The notes under the pieces: generated by a model
The model's input: only the letters and a program-made list of their open reading frames with translations
What the model was told of the DNA's origin: nothing
Database searches by the model: none
From: Deltaproteobacteria bacterium
GTDB lineage: Bacteria; Myxococcota_A; Polyangia; DRWM01; JAAZOP01
Length of the DNA stretch: 47,331 bases
NCBI GenBank assembly: GCA_016218765.1
Contig: JACRCZ010000148.1
Location: 1 to 47,331, forward strand
Reading direction: 5' to 3'
In this document: piece after piece, positions 7,527-16,742 of the stretch
Numbering within the stretch: position 1 is the first letter of the stretch
Layout: every line of letters starts with the position of its first letter
Position numbers and translations under genes: made by a program

Positions 7527-9227
7527 CTACCGGAGCTCCTGCCGAAGTGCCAGTTTGGAGACTTTGCCGACGGGCGTGAGGGGGAGGGCGGCGCGGAAGT
7601 CCCACTGCCGGGGGTACTCGTAGCGCGAGAGGTTCTCCTTGGCGTAGGCGCGTACCTGCGCGCGGACCGCTTCGTCCGCCGGGTCCGCTGCTCGGAGCTG
7701 GACGACGGCGCGGACCATCTCCGAGCCCGGCCGGTCGGGGTCGGGCACGCCGATCGTGGCCGCCAGCTCGACCTTCGGATGCCGCGCCAGGATCTCCTCG
7801 ACGTGGGTGCTGAAGACCTTGAAGCCGCCGACGATGATCATGTCCTTGATGCGGTCGACGATGGTGAGGTAGCCGTCCTCGTCCATCACCGCCACGTCGC
7901 CCGTGTGCAGCCAGCCGCCGCGCAGCGTCGACGCCGTCTCCTCGGGCTTCCCCCGGTATCCCCGCATCACCTGCGGCCCGCGGCAGACGATCTCGCCGGG
8001 CTGTCCCGCGGCGACGGGCTCCCCCGTCTCCAGCGACTCGATGCGCAGGTCGGTCCCGGTCAGCGGCAGTCCGATCGAGCCGAGCTTCTTCTTCCCCAAC
8101 AGGGGGTTCGCCGTGATGACGGGCGACGCTTCCGTCATGCCGTAGAGCTCGATGATCTTGCCTTCCGCCCGCAGCGCCGTCTCCATGCGCCGGAACGTCT
8201 CCGAGGGCAGCGGCGCCGCGCCGGAGATGTACGCGCGCACGCCGTCCAGGACGTCCGCCGGGACCTTCGGCAGCCCGGGGTCGCGCAGCAGCATCTGGTA
8301 CAGGCTCGGCACGTTCGCCAGCCACGTGGGTCGCCGCCGGGTCAGCTCGAGGAGGATCCGCCCCGTGTCGCGCGGGTTGGCGATCAGGATCTGGGTGCTG
8401 GAGAGCGCCAGCGAGGCGTTGCAGACCATCATCCCCGCCAGGTGGAACAGCGGGAACGCCGACAGTCCGACCTCGCCCGCCGGCTTCCAGCCCATCCAGG
8501 CGATGGCCTGGTGGAGGTTCGCGACGACGTTCGCGTGGGTCAGCTCCGCGCCCTTCGGATGCCCGGTCGTCCCGCCCGTGTAGTACAGGAGCGCGACGTC
8601 CCGCTCCGGATCGGCCTCGACCCGCTTCGTCGTCTCCGGCGTCTTCAACGTCTCGGCCAGATCGACGATCAGCTTCCCTGGCCACGGGTCCACCCGGCCG
8701 TGCGGGATCTTGCCCAGCTTCTTCCCCAGCCAGACCTTCAGGCCCGGCAGACCCATGTAGTCGGAGACGTTGGTCGTGACGACGCCCGCCAGCCGCGGCA
8801 CGTCGCCGCGGATGCGCCCCAGGACCTTCTCGTAGATCGCGTCCAGCGTGACCAGGAACTTCGCCCCGCTGTCGTTGAGCTGGTAGGCGACCTCCGGGGC
8901 GCTCAGCAGCGGCGAACAGCCGCAGCTCACCCCGCCCGCGAGGATCGTCCCGATGTGCGCGATCAGGTACTGCGGGCAGTTGGGCAGGCTGATCGCCACG
9001 ACGTCGCCCTTGGCCAGGCCGTTGCGACCCAGCCATGCCGCGAACCTCCGGGCCAGCACGTCCAGCTCCGAGAACCGGATCTCCCGTTCCATCATCCAGC
9101 ACGCCGGGCGGTCCGGGAACGCGCTCAGCGCCTCGGCGAACAGCTCACCCAGTCCCTTTCGCGGGAACTCGAATGTCCTGGGAACGTGCGGATCGTAGCT
9201 GCGGACCCAGAATCTCTCGTCGGCCAC
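7527..9227 (-). CDS. long-chain-fatty-acid-CoA ligase family (AMP-forming)
   Basis: A 566-residue adenylate-forming enzyme that activates a carboxylic acid with ATP and transfers it to CoA. The AMP-binding P-loop is YYTGGTTGHPKG, motif A5 is ELYGMTEASP, and the hinge region GWLHTGDVAVMDEDGYLTIVDRIKD precedes GGFKVFSTHVEEIL. The catalytic lysine is in PVGKVSKLALR near the C-terminus. All match the FadD/long-chain acyl-CoA synthetase group. The GTG start at 9227 is chosen because GAAGGGGG lies a few bases upstream; the frame stays open to ATG 9266, which would add 13 residues without a good ribosome site. No carrier domain or other biosynthetic gene is adjacent, so it looks like stand-alone lipid metabolism. 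It converges on the FGE-fold lipoprotein gene. Confidence 0.88.
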   Translation of the reverse strand: MADERFWVRSYDPHVPRTFEFPRKGLGELFAEALSAFPDRPACWMMEREIRFSELDVLARRFAAWLGRNGLAKGDVVAISLPNCPQYLIAHIGTILAGGVSCGCSPLLSAPEVAYQLNDSGAKFLVTLDAIYEKVLGRIRGDVPRLAGVVTTNVSDYMGLPGLKVWLGKKLGKIPHGRVDPWPGKLIVDLAETLKTPETTKRVEADPERDVALLYYTGGTTGHPKGAELTHANVVANLHQAIAWMGWKPAGEVGLSAFPLFHLAGMMVCNASLALSSTQILIANPRDTGRILLELTRRRPTWLANVPSLYQMLLRDPGLPKVPADVLDGVRAYISGAAPLPSETFRRMETALRAEGKIIELYGMTEASPVITANPLLGKKKLGSIGLPLTGTDLRIESLETGEPVAAGQPGEIVCRGPQVMRGYRGKPEETASTLRGGWLHTGDVAVMDEDGYLTIVDRIKDMIIVGGFKVFSTHVEEILARHPKVELAATIGVPDPDRPGSEMVRAVVQLRAADPADEAVRAQVRAYAKENLSRYEYPRQWDFRAALPLTPVGKVSKLALRQELR

Positions 9228-9368
9228 GCTGCCCCCTTCGGACGTGGCTCCCACCCCCGGCGCCACCCCGACCGCAGAATAGGGTGGACACGGCCCGGTG
9301 GCAACAGACCGACGGTGCTGCTAGCCCCTTCGCTTGTCGCCTCCCGGCTTCCGTGTTACCTGTAGCCC

Positions 9369-9947
9369 ATGAGCGCCCCGGCCAGACGACCGGCAACCTA
9401 CGAGGACCTGATGGCGCTTCCCGAGAACATGGTCGGCGAAATCGTGGACGGGGAGCTCGTCGCCAGCCCGCGACCTGCCTCGCGCCACGCCCGCGCCAGC
9501 TCCGTCCTCGGTGCCGTTCTGGGAGGGCCCTTCGACCTGGATCCCAACGGTCCGGGTGGATGGTGGATCGTGGACGAGCCGGAATTGCACGTCGCCCAAG
9601 ATGTGCTGGTTCCCGACCTGGCCGGCTGGCGACGGGAGCGGATGCCGGTGCTCCCCGACGTCCCGTTCTTCGAGCTTGCCCCGGACTGGGTGTGCGAGGT
9701 CGTGTCCCCGGCGACGGCGCGGCTGGACCGCATCCGGAAACTCCCGAGCTACGCCCGACAGGGCGTCTCCCACCTCTGGCTGGTGGATCCGCACGCGCAC
9801 GCGATCGATGTCTGCCGGCTCCAGGACGCCCACTGGCTGCTGGTCGTGACGTTCGGCGAGGACGACAAGATGCGGGCCGAGCCGTTCGCGGCCGTGGAGA
9901 TCCCCCTCGCTTCGTTGTGGATCCGCAACGCCCCCTCTCCCGGCTAG
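9369..9947 (+). CDS. Uma2-family (DUF820) putative restriction-fold nuclease
   Basis: A 192-residue protein of the Uma2/DUF820 family, a PD-(D/E)XK-type fold often present in many copies in cyanobacteria and myxobacteria. The visible landmarks are the N-terminal TYEDLMALPE...EIVDGELV, the metal-site aspartate in VLVPDLAGW, the CEVVSP segment with the catalytic-type Glu, and the lysine in RKLPSYARQGV followed by SHLWLVDPHAHAIDV. All the expected core positions are present. The biological role of the family is not settled. The start is ATG 9369. It precedes the GH94-like lipoprotein by 26 bases on the same strand. Confidence 0.85.
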   Translation: MSAPARRPATYEDLMALPENMVGEIVDGELVASPRPASRHARASSVLGAVLGGPFDLDPNGPGGWWIVDEPELHVAQDVLVPDLAGWRRERMPVLPDVPFFELAPDWVCEVVSPATARLDRIRKLPSYARQGVSHLWLVDPHAHAIDVCRLQDAHWLLVVTFGEDDKMRAEPFAAVEIPLASLWIRNAPSPG

Positions 9948-9973
9948 CGGTCCGTCGTCAGGAAGTGCGCGGA

Positions 9974-12900
9974 GTGCGTGCAGCTGCCTTCCCTCTTCCC
10001 TCTCCTCCCAGGAATGTCCTCCGCGGCATCGCGGCCCTCGCCGCCCTCCTCGTCCTTCCCGGCTGTTCTTCCTCCCCCGCTTCCGGCGACGCCGAGGGTG
10101 ACGCCGCGGCCGACGCCGCGGCCGACGAGCCCGCGCTCGAGGATGGGCCGGCCGAGGACGCCGCGGCCGGCGACGTCGCGGACGGCGAGGCCGACGCCGA
10201 CGCCCGCATCCCCGTCTCCGGCCTCGCCGTCGCCCCGACGTGGCTGCTGCTCCGCGCCGGCGACGCGCGTCCGATCGTCGCCACCGTCACCCCGCTCGAC
10301 GCGACCGACCCGTCCGTCCGCTGGACGTCCGCCGACACCTCCGTCGCCCGCGTCGACGCCGCCGGAACGGCCACCGGGGTCCTGGCCGGCCGCACCTCGA
10401 TCACCGCCACCACGAACGACGGCGGGTTCTCCGCGAACGCCGAGGTCCTCGTCGTTCCCGCCGAGATCGGCGGCTGCACCCTGCCCGATCCGGACGACAT
10501 CATGTCCTTCCCCGATTGCCCCGGCGGCGGCGGGATCTTCGGCCGCTGGATCGTGGACGGCGAGGGGATGCCGGCCTTCCTCTACGAGTTCGATCAGCTC
10601 CACGACCCGCGGTCGCCCTGGCCCAACAGCGAGGACATCGCGCCGGCCTTCCGCGAACGCCGCGACCACTTCGTCGTCTCCGGGAACCGCCGCCTGAACT
10701 TCATGGCCGTCGATGACGGCATCGTCTCCGTCTTCGCCGACGACCGCGGGCCCGCGTGGCTCAACCGCTTCGACGAGGCACAGCTCAACCTCGGCGGCGG
10801 CTTCTCCTACCTGCGGGACGACGACAGCGGCGACGTGTGGGCTTCCGCCTACCGCTACGCTCCCGCCGGCGCGACGACGCGACGCGTCTTCGGCGTCGGC
10901 TACTTCGAGACCGAGACGACCCACGACGGCATCGCGGTCCGCCACCGCATCATCGCTCCGGCCGGCGACTTCGGCGACGACCCGCTGGTGGTGGACGACG
11001 TCGAGTTGCGCAACGAATCGGCCTCCACGCGCCGCCTCGCGCACTACGAATATTGGGACGTCAACCGGCACCAGCTCCAGATCCAGTGGCTCCGCACGGG
11101 CCTGGCCGCCGCGCCCGGCGACGACGCGCGCGACCAGCTCAACGGGCGTTTCCTCCAGCAGGTGTCCTGGGACGCCGCCCGCCGCGCGCTTCGCGCAACC
11201 ATGACCCCGAAACCGTCCGAGACGCCCGCCGCTCGCGACGAGGTGTCCGCCATCGATTGGCATCCGCCCGAGATCTTCCTCGCGGCGCTGGTGGGGGACG
11301 CGACGGAACGGTTCTCCGACCAGCGGACGTTCTTCGGGACGGGCTCGGCCGCGGCGCCGGGCGCCGTGGCCGGCGAGCTGCCGGGCGGCGAGCTGCCGGC
11401 CGTGGATGCGCTCGGCCAGCCGGCCTGCCTGGTTCTCCGGAGCGACATCACTCTGGCGCCCGGCGAGACCCGCAGGCTGCGCTTCGCCCACGGCTACCTG
11501 CCCGCCGGCGCCGACCTCGACGCGCTCCTCGCGCGTCATGCCGACCCGGCCATCGATCCCCTGCGCGCTTCGCTCGAGGCCTGGCGCCCGGCGCTGGCCT
11601 ATGCCGCGCTCCCCGACCTGCCCCTGGCGCACCGCGAGACCGCCTGGCGCAGCCACCTCCTGCTCGCGAACACCCTCTTCCACGAATACTACGACACGCA
11701 CCTGACGCCGCAGGGCTCGGCCTACCTCTACCTCCACGGCGCCGACGGCGCCCCGCGCGACCAGGCGCTGTTTGCCGCGCCGCTCTCGTACCTCGACCCC
11801 GCGCTGGCGCGCGACAACCTCACCCTGGTCATGGAGCTGACCGACGCGACCACGGGCGCGATCAGCTACTCCTTCACCGGCTACGGCGTGAACGAGGGCG
11901 CCGCGATCCACGAGCGCCCCTCCGACCTCGACATCTTCTTCCTCTTCGCGTTGGCCGAGTACCTCGCCGCGACCGGCGACCGCGCGTTCCTGGACCAGCA
12001 CGTCCCGTTCCACCCGCGCGACGCCGGCCACCCGGCCCGGGTCGCGGACGATACGGTGCTCGACCACGTGCGCAACGCCTTCCTGCACCTGCGCGACGAC
12101 GTGGGCCTCGGCCCCCACGGCCTCGTCCGCATCCAGGACGGCGACTGGAGCGACGGGATCGTCTACGAGGACCTCTCCCCGCTGGCCATCGCGTTCACGC
12201 AGGCCAATGGCGAGTCGGTCCCGAATAGCCAGGTGGCCGTCGTCGTGCTGCCGCTGCTCGCGGCGCAGCTCGAGTCGCTCGATGCCGCGCTGGCGGCCGA
12301 CCTGCGGGCGTTCGCCGCAGGGCTCGAGGCGCCCGTCCGCTCGACCTTCGGCTCGCGATGGTTCGGCCGGGCGTGGCTGCGCAACTCGTTCGACCAGGCC
12401 TACCTCAAGGGAACCGACGCGGCGAGCGACCCCTTCGCCGCGAACTTCATCGACCTGGAGGCGCAGCCGTGGGGCCTGCTCGCCGGCCTGCTCGACGAGG
12501 CGCAGCGCGAGCGCGTGCTGGACGAGGTCGAGGCGCGCCTGGACGCCGACTCCGCGGCCGGCCCGCGGCTGCGCGAGGGCGGCCAGGTCTGGCCGGCCAT
12601 CAGTCAGCTCATGACGTGGGCCTACGCGCGGTTTCGTCCCGCTTCCGCCTGGCGCTCGCTGGCCGAGCATCTCTACGCGCGCCATGCGGAATCCTGGCCC
12701 GAACAGTGGATCGGGATCTGGTCCGGCCCGGACGGCTTCTCGTCGTCGGGGAGCGACGGTGGGACGTGGGCCAGCCCGCTGACGCCGATGACGGACTTCC
12801 CGGTGGCGAACATGAACCCCGAGGCGATGTGGCTCTTCGGGCTCCTTCGCACGGCGGGCGTCGAGCCGGTCGCGGACGGCCTTTCGATCCGCCCGCCCGG

Positions 12901-13150
12901 CGGCGGTCCCGAGGCCTACACCATCCAGCTCCCGTTGCTGCGTGTGGAGGTGACCCCGCGCAGGATCGGCGGCAGGTACCGCGCGGCGAACGACGGTTCG
13001 ATCGTGCTCCACGTCGCCGTGCCTGACGGCGCCACTCCCGTGGCCCGTATCGACGGAGGATCGGTTGCCGCGGACGTCATCGATGGTGCCGTGGCGCTGC
13101 CGCTGGTCTTCCTGCGCGGGCAGGAGCTCGAGTTCGCGGTGGAGTGGTAA
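9974..13150 (+). CDS. secreted lipoprotein: Big_2 domain plus GH94-like phosphorylase/glucosidase domain
   Basis: A 1058-residue lipoprotein. The GTG start at 9974 lies nine bases after AGGAA (9960-9964). The lipobox LVLPGC gives lipidated Cys31, followed by an Asp/Ala tether to about residue 75. A bacterial Ig-like (Big_2) domain follows: VSGLAVAPTWLLLRAG...VRWTSADTSVARVDAAGTATGVLAGRTSITAT. The remainder has the order of a GH94/glycosyltransferase-36 enzyme: a beta-sandwich domain, a linker helix and an (alpha/alpha)6 barrel. The barrel contains QDGDWSDG, corresponding to the GDWNDG catalytic box, so Asp727 is the likely general acid. GH94 phosphorylases are usually cytoplasmic, so this outer placement is unusual. 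Hydrolysis or a lost activity are alternatives; the substrate is unknown. Confidence 0.72.
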   Translation: MRAAAFPLPSPPRNVLRGIAALAALLVLPGCSSSPASGDAEGDAAADAAADEPALEDGPAEDAAAGDVADGEADADARIPVSGLAVAPTWLLLRAGDARPIVATVTPLDATDPSVRWTSADTSVARVDAAGTATGVLAGRTSITATTNDGGFSANAEVLVVPAEIGGCTLPDPDDIMSFPDCPGGGGIFGRWIVDGEGMPAFLYEFDQLHDPRSPWPNSEDIAPAFRERRDHFVVSGNRRLNFMAVDDGIVSVFADDRGPAWLNRFDEAQLNLGGGFSYLRDDDSGDVWASAYRYAPAGATTRRVFGVGYFETETTHDGIAVRHRIIAPAGDFGDDPLVVDDVELRNESASTRRLAHYEYWDVNRHQLQIQWLRTGLAAAPGDDARDQLNGRFLQQVSWDAARRALRATMTPKPSETPAARDEVSAIDWHPPEIFLAALVGDATERFSDQRTFFGTGSAAAPGAVAGELPGGELPAVDALGQPACLVLRSDITLAPGETRRLRFAHGYLPAGADLDALLARHADPAIDPLRASLEAWRPALAYAALPDLPLAHRETAWRSHLLLANTLFHEYYDTHLTPQGSAYLYLHGADGAPRDQALFAAPLSYLDPALARDNLTLVMELTDATTGAISYSFTGYGVNEGAAIHERPSDLDIFFLFALAEYLAATGDRAFLDQHVPFHPRDAGHPARVADDTVLDHVRNAFLHLRDDVGLGPHGLVRIQDGDWSDGIVYEDLSPLAIAFTQANGESVPNSQVAVVVLPLLAAQLESLDAALAADLRAFAAGLEAPVRSTFGSRWFGRAWLRNSFDQAYLKGTDAASDPFAANFIDLEAQPWGLLAGLLDEAQRERVLDEVEARLDADSAAGPRLREGGQVWPAISQLMTWAYARFRPASAWRSLAEHLYARHAESWPEQWIGIWSGPDGFSSSGSDGGTWASPLTPMTDFPVANMNPEAMWLFGLLRTAGVEPVADGLSIRPPGGGPEAYTIQLPLLRVEVTPRRIGGRYRAANDGSIVLHVAVPDGATPVARIDGGSVAADVIDGAVALPLVFLRGQELEFAVEW

Positions 13151-13278
13151 GCGGACGCCATCCGAACCGGCTGCGGGGCCCTTTGCGCAGTGTCCACGGG
13201 TCGCGTACCATTCGGGGTGCGGCGTCGGGCTGGGGCCGCGGAATGCCCTCGGGGCTCCGGAAGAGAGGAGCGAGCGCC

Positions 13279-14190
13279 ATGGGTTCCTCCGCACGACAGG
13301 CCGGGATCGCATGGGGAGCGTTTCTGGCGGTCCTGCCTGCGGCGCTCGCCGGCTGCGGGCTCGACTCTGCGGGCCTCCGGGAACAGGATGCCGCCGGACC
13401 CGGAACGGACCTCTTTGCGGATGCCGACGGCGCGGTCGACGCGGATGCCGACGCGGAGGTTCCGCTCGAGGCCACCGAAGCCTCCGGCGACCCCGGCGAT
13501 GGGGAGGCCGACGGCGCGGCGACCGACGACACCGCGATTGGCGACGCCGGCCCGGACGACGCCGCCGACGGCGACGGCGCGGCCGACGAGGTGACGCCGG
13601 GCTGTGTTGCGGGTGCGACGCGCCCGTGCGCGGTCGAGCCGGGGGAATGCGGCCCGGGCGAGCAGGCCTGCGTGGCGGGCGGTGTCTGGGGCGAGTGCGT
13701 GGACCTGGGACCGCCGGCGGCGCCGGAGGTGTGCGACCGACTGGACAACGACTGCGACGGGGTGACGGACGACCTGGGCGAGACGACGTGCGGCGACGGG
13801 GCGTGCGAGGTGACGGTACCCAACTGCGTGGACGGGGTGCCGCAGACGTGCGTGGCAGGGTCGCCGACGACCTGCGGCGCGCCGCCGGCCTACTGCCACG
13901 AGACGACCACCGGGACGGACGACTGCGGCAATCCGTGCACGAAGGTCGGGCCCGATCACTGCCATACGGTGCACCCGGCCTGTCTCGACTCGTCCCCCGG
14001 GGCTCCCACCGACACGGCGAGCTGCGACACGCCGCGGGGGCGCTACAACTGCGGGCTGACCTGCGAGGAGTGGCCGAACACGATCGGCGCCGACTGCGTG
14101 TACTGCGTCAACACCTTCTGCGCCTCGCGCTCGGGCCTGGACGAGGCGCAGTTCCGCTGCAACAACATCCCGGTGCCACCCACGCCCTGA
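13279..14190 (+). CDS. lipoprotein with acidic tether and MopE-type Cys/Asp motif
   Basis: A 303-residue lipoprotein. ATG 13279 is eight bases downstream of GAGAGGAG (13263-13270), which decides the start over an upstream ATG at 13243. The lipobox LAGC gives Cys26. Residues about 38-105 are a repetitive Asp/Ala/Gly tether. At about residues 150-166 lies EVCDRLDNDCDGVTDD, the MopE-type putative metal-binding motif common in myxobacterial surface proteins. The C-terminal half is Cys-rich without a recognisable domain and ends GLDEAQFRCNNIPVPPTP. It is probably a surface-exposed, disulfide-stabilised protein; its function is unknown. Confidence 0.78.
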   Translation: MGSSARQAGIAWGAFLAVLPAALAGCGLDSAGLREQDAAGPGTDLFADADGAVDADADAEVPLEATEASGDPGDGEADGAATDDTAIGDAGPDDAADGDGAADEVTPGCVAGATRPCAVEPGECGPGEQACVAGGVWGECVDLGPPAAPEVCDRLDNDCDGVTDDLGETTCGDGACEVTVPNCVDGVPQTCVAGSPTTCGAPPAYCHETTTGTDDCGNPCTKVGPDHCHTVHPACLDSSPGAPTDTASCDTPRGRYNCGLTCEEWPNTIGADCVYCVNTFCASRSGLDEAQFRCNNIPVPPTP

Positions 14191-14313
14191 GAACCGGGTC
14201 GTCGGCCTCGTACGCCGTCACCCTTCGTGAACGGGAACACCCACGCCTTGGCCTCGTCCAGCGTGAACGCACGCGCTCCAGGCCCGGCCAGAACATGGGG
14301 AAGGCCCCCTCCG

Positions 14314-15585
14314 TCACGGCACTCCGCCCCAGAACGCGCCGCCCAACGACTCCACCAACGCGCCGTAGACGTCCGCATCGGCCAGGTCGTCGCTGAAGGT
14401 CCACCAGAAGAAGCCGCCCTCGTACCGCGGGTGGTCGACGTGCATGTTCGCGTACTCGGCGTCGGGCAGGTCCATCCCCTGGTAGTACCGCCGGACGTAG
14501 GCGACCTTCGAGCCGGCGTCCAGCGTGCCGCACTCGCCGAAACCGAGCGCCGCGCCGGGAAACACCGTGCCCAGGTGGTCGAACACCGGGCCCCATTCGG
14601 GCTGGATGCCCTCGCAGTCGTCCTCGTAGTAGCTCACGAGCACCAGGTCGAGCACCGGCGCGACGCGCTCCGTGCCGATCGCGCCCGCCGCCGCGAACCC
14701 GTCGTCCACCCAGCGTTCCATCGCGTGCGAGGCGTCGCTCCAGCAATTGTCCGCGGTCGGGACCCCGCCGCCGTACGGGCCGTTGTAGTAGAACGTGAGG
14801 GCCAGCCCGAACGGCTTTTCGTCGGCCCGCAGTGCGAAGCCGGGACATTCCGTCGCGAACCCCGCCGCGTCCGCCCCGAACACGTCCGCCGCTGCCGCCA
14901 GCTTCTCCAGCACCCCACTCCCGAGCCACTCGCCGTTGACCTCGTTTCCGATCTCCCAGAGATCCACCAGATGCCCGAGCGTCGCTCGGTATTCGCACGC
15001 CCGCAGGCGGTACTGGTCGAGGTCGTAGTCCCCGACGTACAGCGAGTCGAGCAGCTCGCCCATCACGACCGCGTGCGACACGATGTTTTCCACGAGCGGC
15101 ACGTACACCGACGCGTCGAGTCCCCCGCTCCGGAAAACCCGGTCGATGCCCTCGTCGAACACGACGCGCGCCGTGGGCTGCCGACCGCCCGTCCCGACCA
15201 GCCCGTCGAGTGCGGCGCCCAGCGCACCGCCCGGCGATTCGGCCGCCCACGGATCGGTCACCGTGACGCCGAAGATCCGGCCGCCGACCTCCACGGCGTC
15301 CCCGTCGGCTTCCCGGACGTCGCCGTCTTCGGCGCCCGCGCCGGCGTCGATCTCCGCCTCCCCGACGTCGTCCGCGACGCCGTCCGCGCCGATGTCGGTG
15401 CCTTCGTCGGGCCCCTCGTCGCCCGACACCTCCCCGTCGGCCTCCGCCCCGCCGGCATCGTCCGCGAGCTCCGTAGCGTCGCGGACGTCCGTCACCTCGT
15501 CTCCCGATCCGTTCGCGCCGCACGCCGGGCTCAACGCGACGCCCAACGCCGCCAATGCCACCAACCCGCCCAGGCACCGGTCCAT
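14314..15585 (-). CDS. lipoprotein, clan-A-like glycoside hydrolase (TIM barrel) candidate
   Basis: A 423-residue secreted protein. AGGAGG ends immediately before an ATG at 15591, but its distance suits the ATG at 15585, six bases further on, so the latter is chosen. The signal peptide ends near SPAC (Cys22), a borderline lipobox. An Asp/Glu/Ala tether runs to about residue 100. The rest has clan GH-A features: DLWEIGNEVNGEW with an Asn-Glu pair (Glu215, candidate acid/base) after a beta strand, and LGFGECGT with Glu351 (candidate nucleophile) in a later strand, then EGGFFWWTFSDDL. No family could be named. It is transcribed towards the MopE-type lipoprotein; both it and the nearby GH94-like protein suggest extracellular glycan handling. 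Confidence 0.65.
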   Translation of the reverse strand: MDRCLGGLVALAALGVALSPACGANGSGDEVTDVRDATELADDAGGAEADGEVSGDEGPDEGTDIGADGVADDVGEAEIDAGAGAEDGDVREADGDAVEVGGRIFGVTVTDPWAAESPGGALGAALDGLVGTGGRQPTARVVFDEGIDRVFRSGGLDASVYVPLVENIVSHAVVMGELLDSLYVGDYDLDQYRLRACEYRATLGHLVDLWEIGNEVNGEWLGSGVLEKLAAAADVFGADAAGFATECPGFALRADEKPFGLALTFYYNGPYGGGVPTADNCWSDASHAMERWVDDGFAAAGAIGTERVAPVLDLVLVSYYEDDCEGIQPEWGPVFDHLGTVFPGAALGFGECGTLDAGSKVAYVRRYYQGMDLPDAEYANMHVDHPRYEGGFFWWTFSDDLADADVYGALVESLGGAFWGGVP

Positions 15586-15773
15586 CGCCATCCTCCTGCC
15601 GACGATGATGGTACCACGCGGCCGACCACGGGAGCGCCGAGCCGCTACCGGCCACCAGCCGCCAGCCCGGGTCGCGCGGTCCACGGCGCGATCCGGGGGC
15701 GCCCTGGCCCGTTTGCGGCCCCGCGCCATCCGCGATAGGCTCCGGCTCCCTCGGGTGGGGCAGGAGTGGAACC

Positions 15774-16640
15774 GTGAGCAAGCTGGACGAGAAGAAGATC
15801 GCAGGGGCTTTCCAGGGGAAGTCCGTCATCCTCACGGGCGCGGCCGGCGGCCTGGGCTCGTGCATGGCCAAGATCCTCGCGCCCTACTGGAGGTCGGCGC
15901 TGCTGCTCGACCTGAACGAGCCGGGCCTGCAGTCGGTGGCTTCCGCCGTCCGCGGCGTCACGAAAGGTGAGGTCGTCGTCCGCAAGGCGGATCTCACCGA
16001 CGAGAAGAGCATTGCCCAGGCGACCTCCGAGCTGCCGCCCGGCCTGGCGCACCCCGACGTCCTCATCAACAACGCCGGCATCTCGATCATGAGCCTGGCC
16101 GAGAAGCAGCCGCTCGCCGACTACCGGAAGATGATGGAGGTCAACTACTTCGCCGTGATCGCCCTGATCGGCAAGTTCCTGCCGGGCATGCTCGAGCGCG
16201 GCGACGGCCGCCTGATCACGATCGCCTCCGGCTCGGGGGTCCTCGCCAACTACGGCGGCGCCGGCTACTGCGGCTCCAAGTTCGCGATCGTCGGCTACAT
16301 GGAAGCGCTGCGGCAGGAGCTGGCCGGGACCGGCGTCCGGACGAACACCGTCCTGCTCCCCACCGTCATGACCGAGTTCCACCAGCGGGTCCTCGACGGC
16401 GAGTTCGGCGACATGGCCAAGGGCCTCCCGACCATCACGCCGCAGGTCGCTGCCGAGGAGCTCCTCACTCAGGCCGCCCGCAACACGGAGGTGATCTCCT
16501 TCACGCCGACGCTGAAGGCGGGACTCCTCGCCAACGGCGTCGCCCCGTCGATCCTCCGCCTGGCGATGAGCGTCAACGGCTACCTGCTCAACAAGAAGCG
16601 CGGCCGTGCGAAGAAGGGCCTCCTCTCCCTCAAGGGCTGA
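15774..16640 (+). CDS. short-chain dehydrogenase/reductase
   Basis: A 288-residue classical SDR. The nucleotide-binding motif is TGAAGGLG near the N-terminus, NNAG follows at the fourth strand, and the catalytic Tyr165 and Lys169 are in YCGSK, with IASGSG carrying the serine. The C-terminal part (TLKAGLLANGVAPSILRLAMSVNGYLL) is hydrophobic, as in SDRs that act on lipids or steroids. The start is GTG 15774 with AGGAG seven bases upstream. The substrate and NAD/NADP preference cannot be fixed from the sequence. It is divergent from the glycosidase-like lipoprotein and convergent with an AAA ATPase. Confidence 0.85.
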   Translation: MSKLDEKKIAGAFQGKSVILTGAAGGLGSCMAKILAPYWRSALLLDLNEPGLQSVASAVRGVTKGEVVVRKADLTDEKSIAQATSELPPGLAHPDVLINNAGISIMSLAEKQPLADYRKMMEVNYFAVIALIGKFLPGMLERGDGRLITIASGSGVLANYGGAGYCGSKFAIVGYMEALRQELAGTGVRTNTVLLPTVMTEFHQRVLDGEFGDMAKGLPTITPQVAAEELLTQAARNTEVISFTPTLKAGLLANGVAPSILRLAMSVNGYLLNKKRGRAKKGLLSLKG

Positions 16641-16742
16641 TCCCGCGCCGAGCCCGCCTGCGTCGGCGTTGCGGTCGCCGCCGGACGTCTCCGGTGCGTC
16701 GCTCGACCACCGACCCGCGGATCGCCAGGGTTGCCTCCAGGT

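Noticed and set aside
7527..9227. Adenylation domain of a non-ribosomal peptide cluster
   Set aside because: No carrier, condensation or ketosynthase domain lies nearby; motifs fit an acyl-CoA ligase.
14191..14313. A gene remnant in the convergent spacer (segment similar to TLDEAKAWVFPFTKG on the minus strand)
   Set aside because: No start, ribosome site or family match; it is probably a chance frame.
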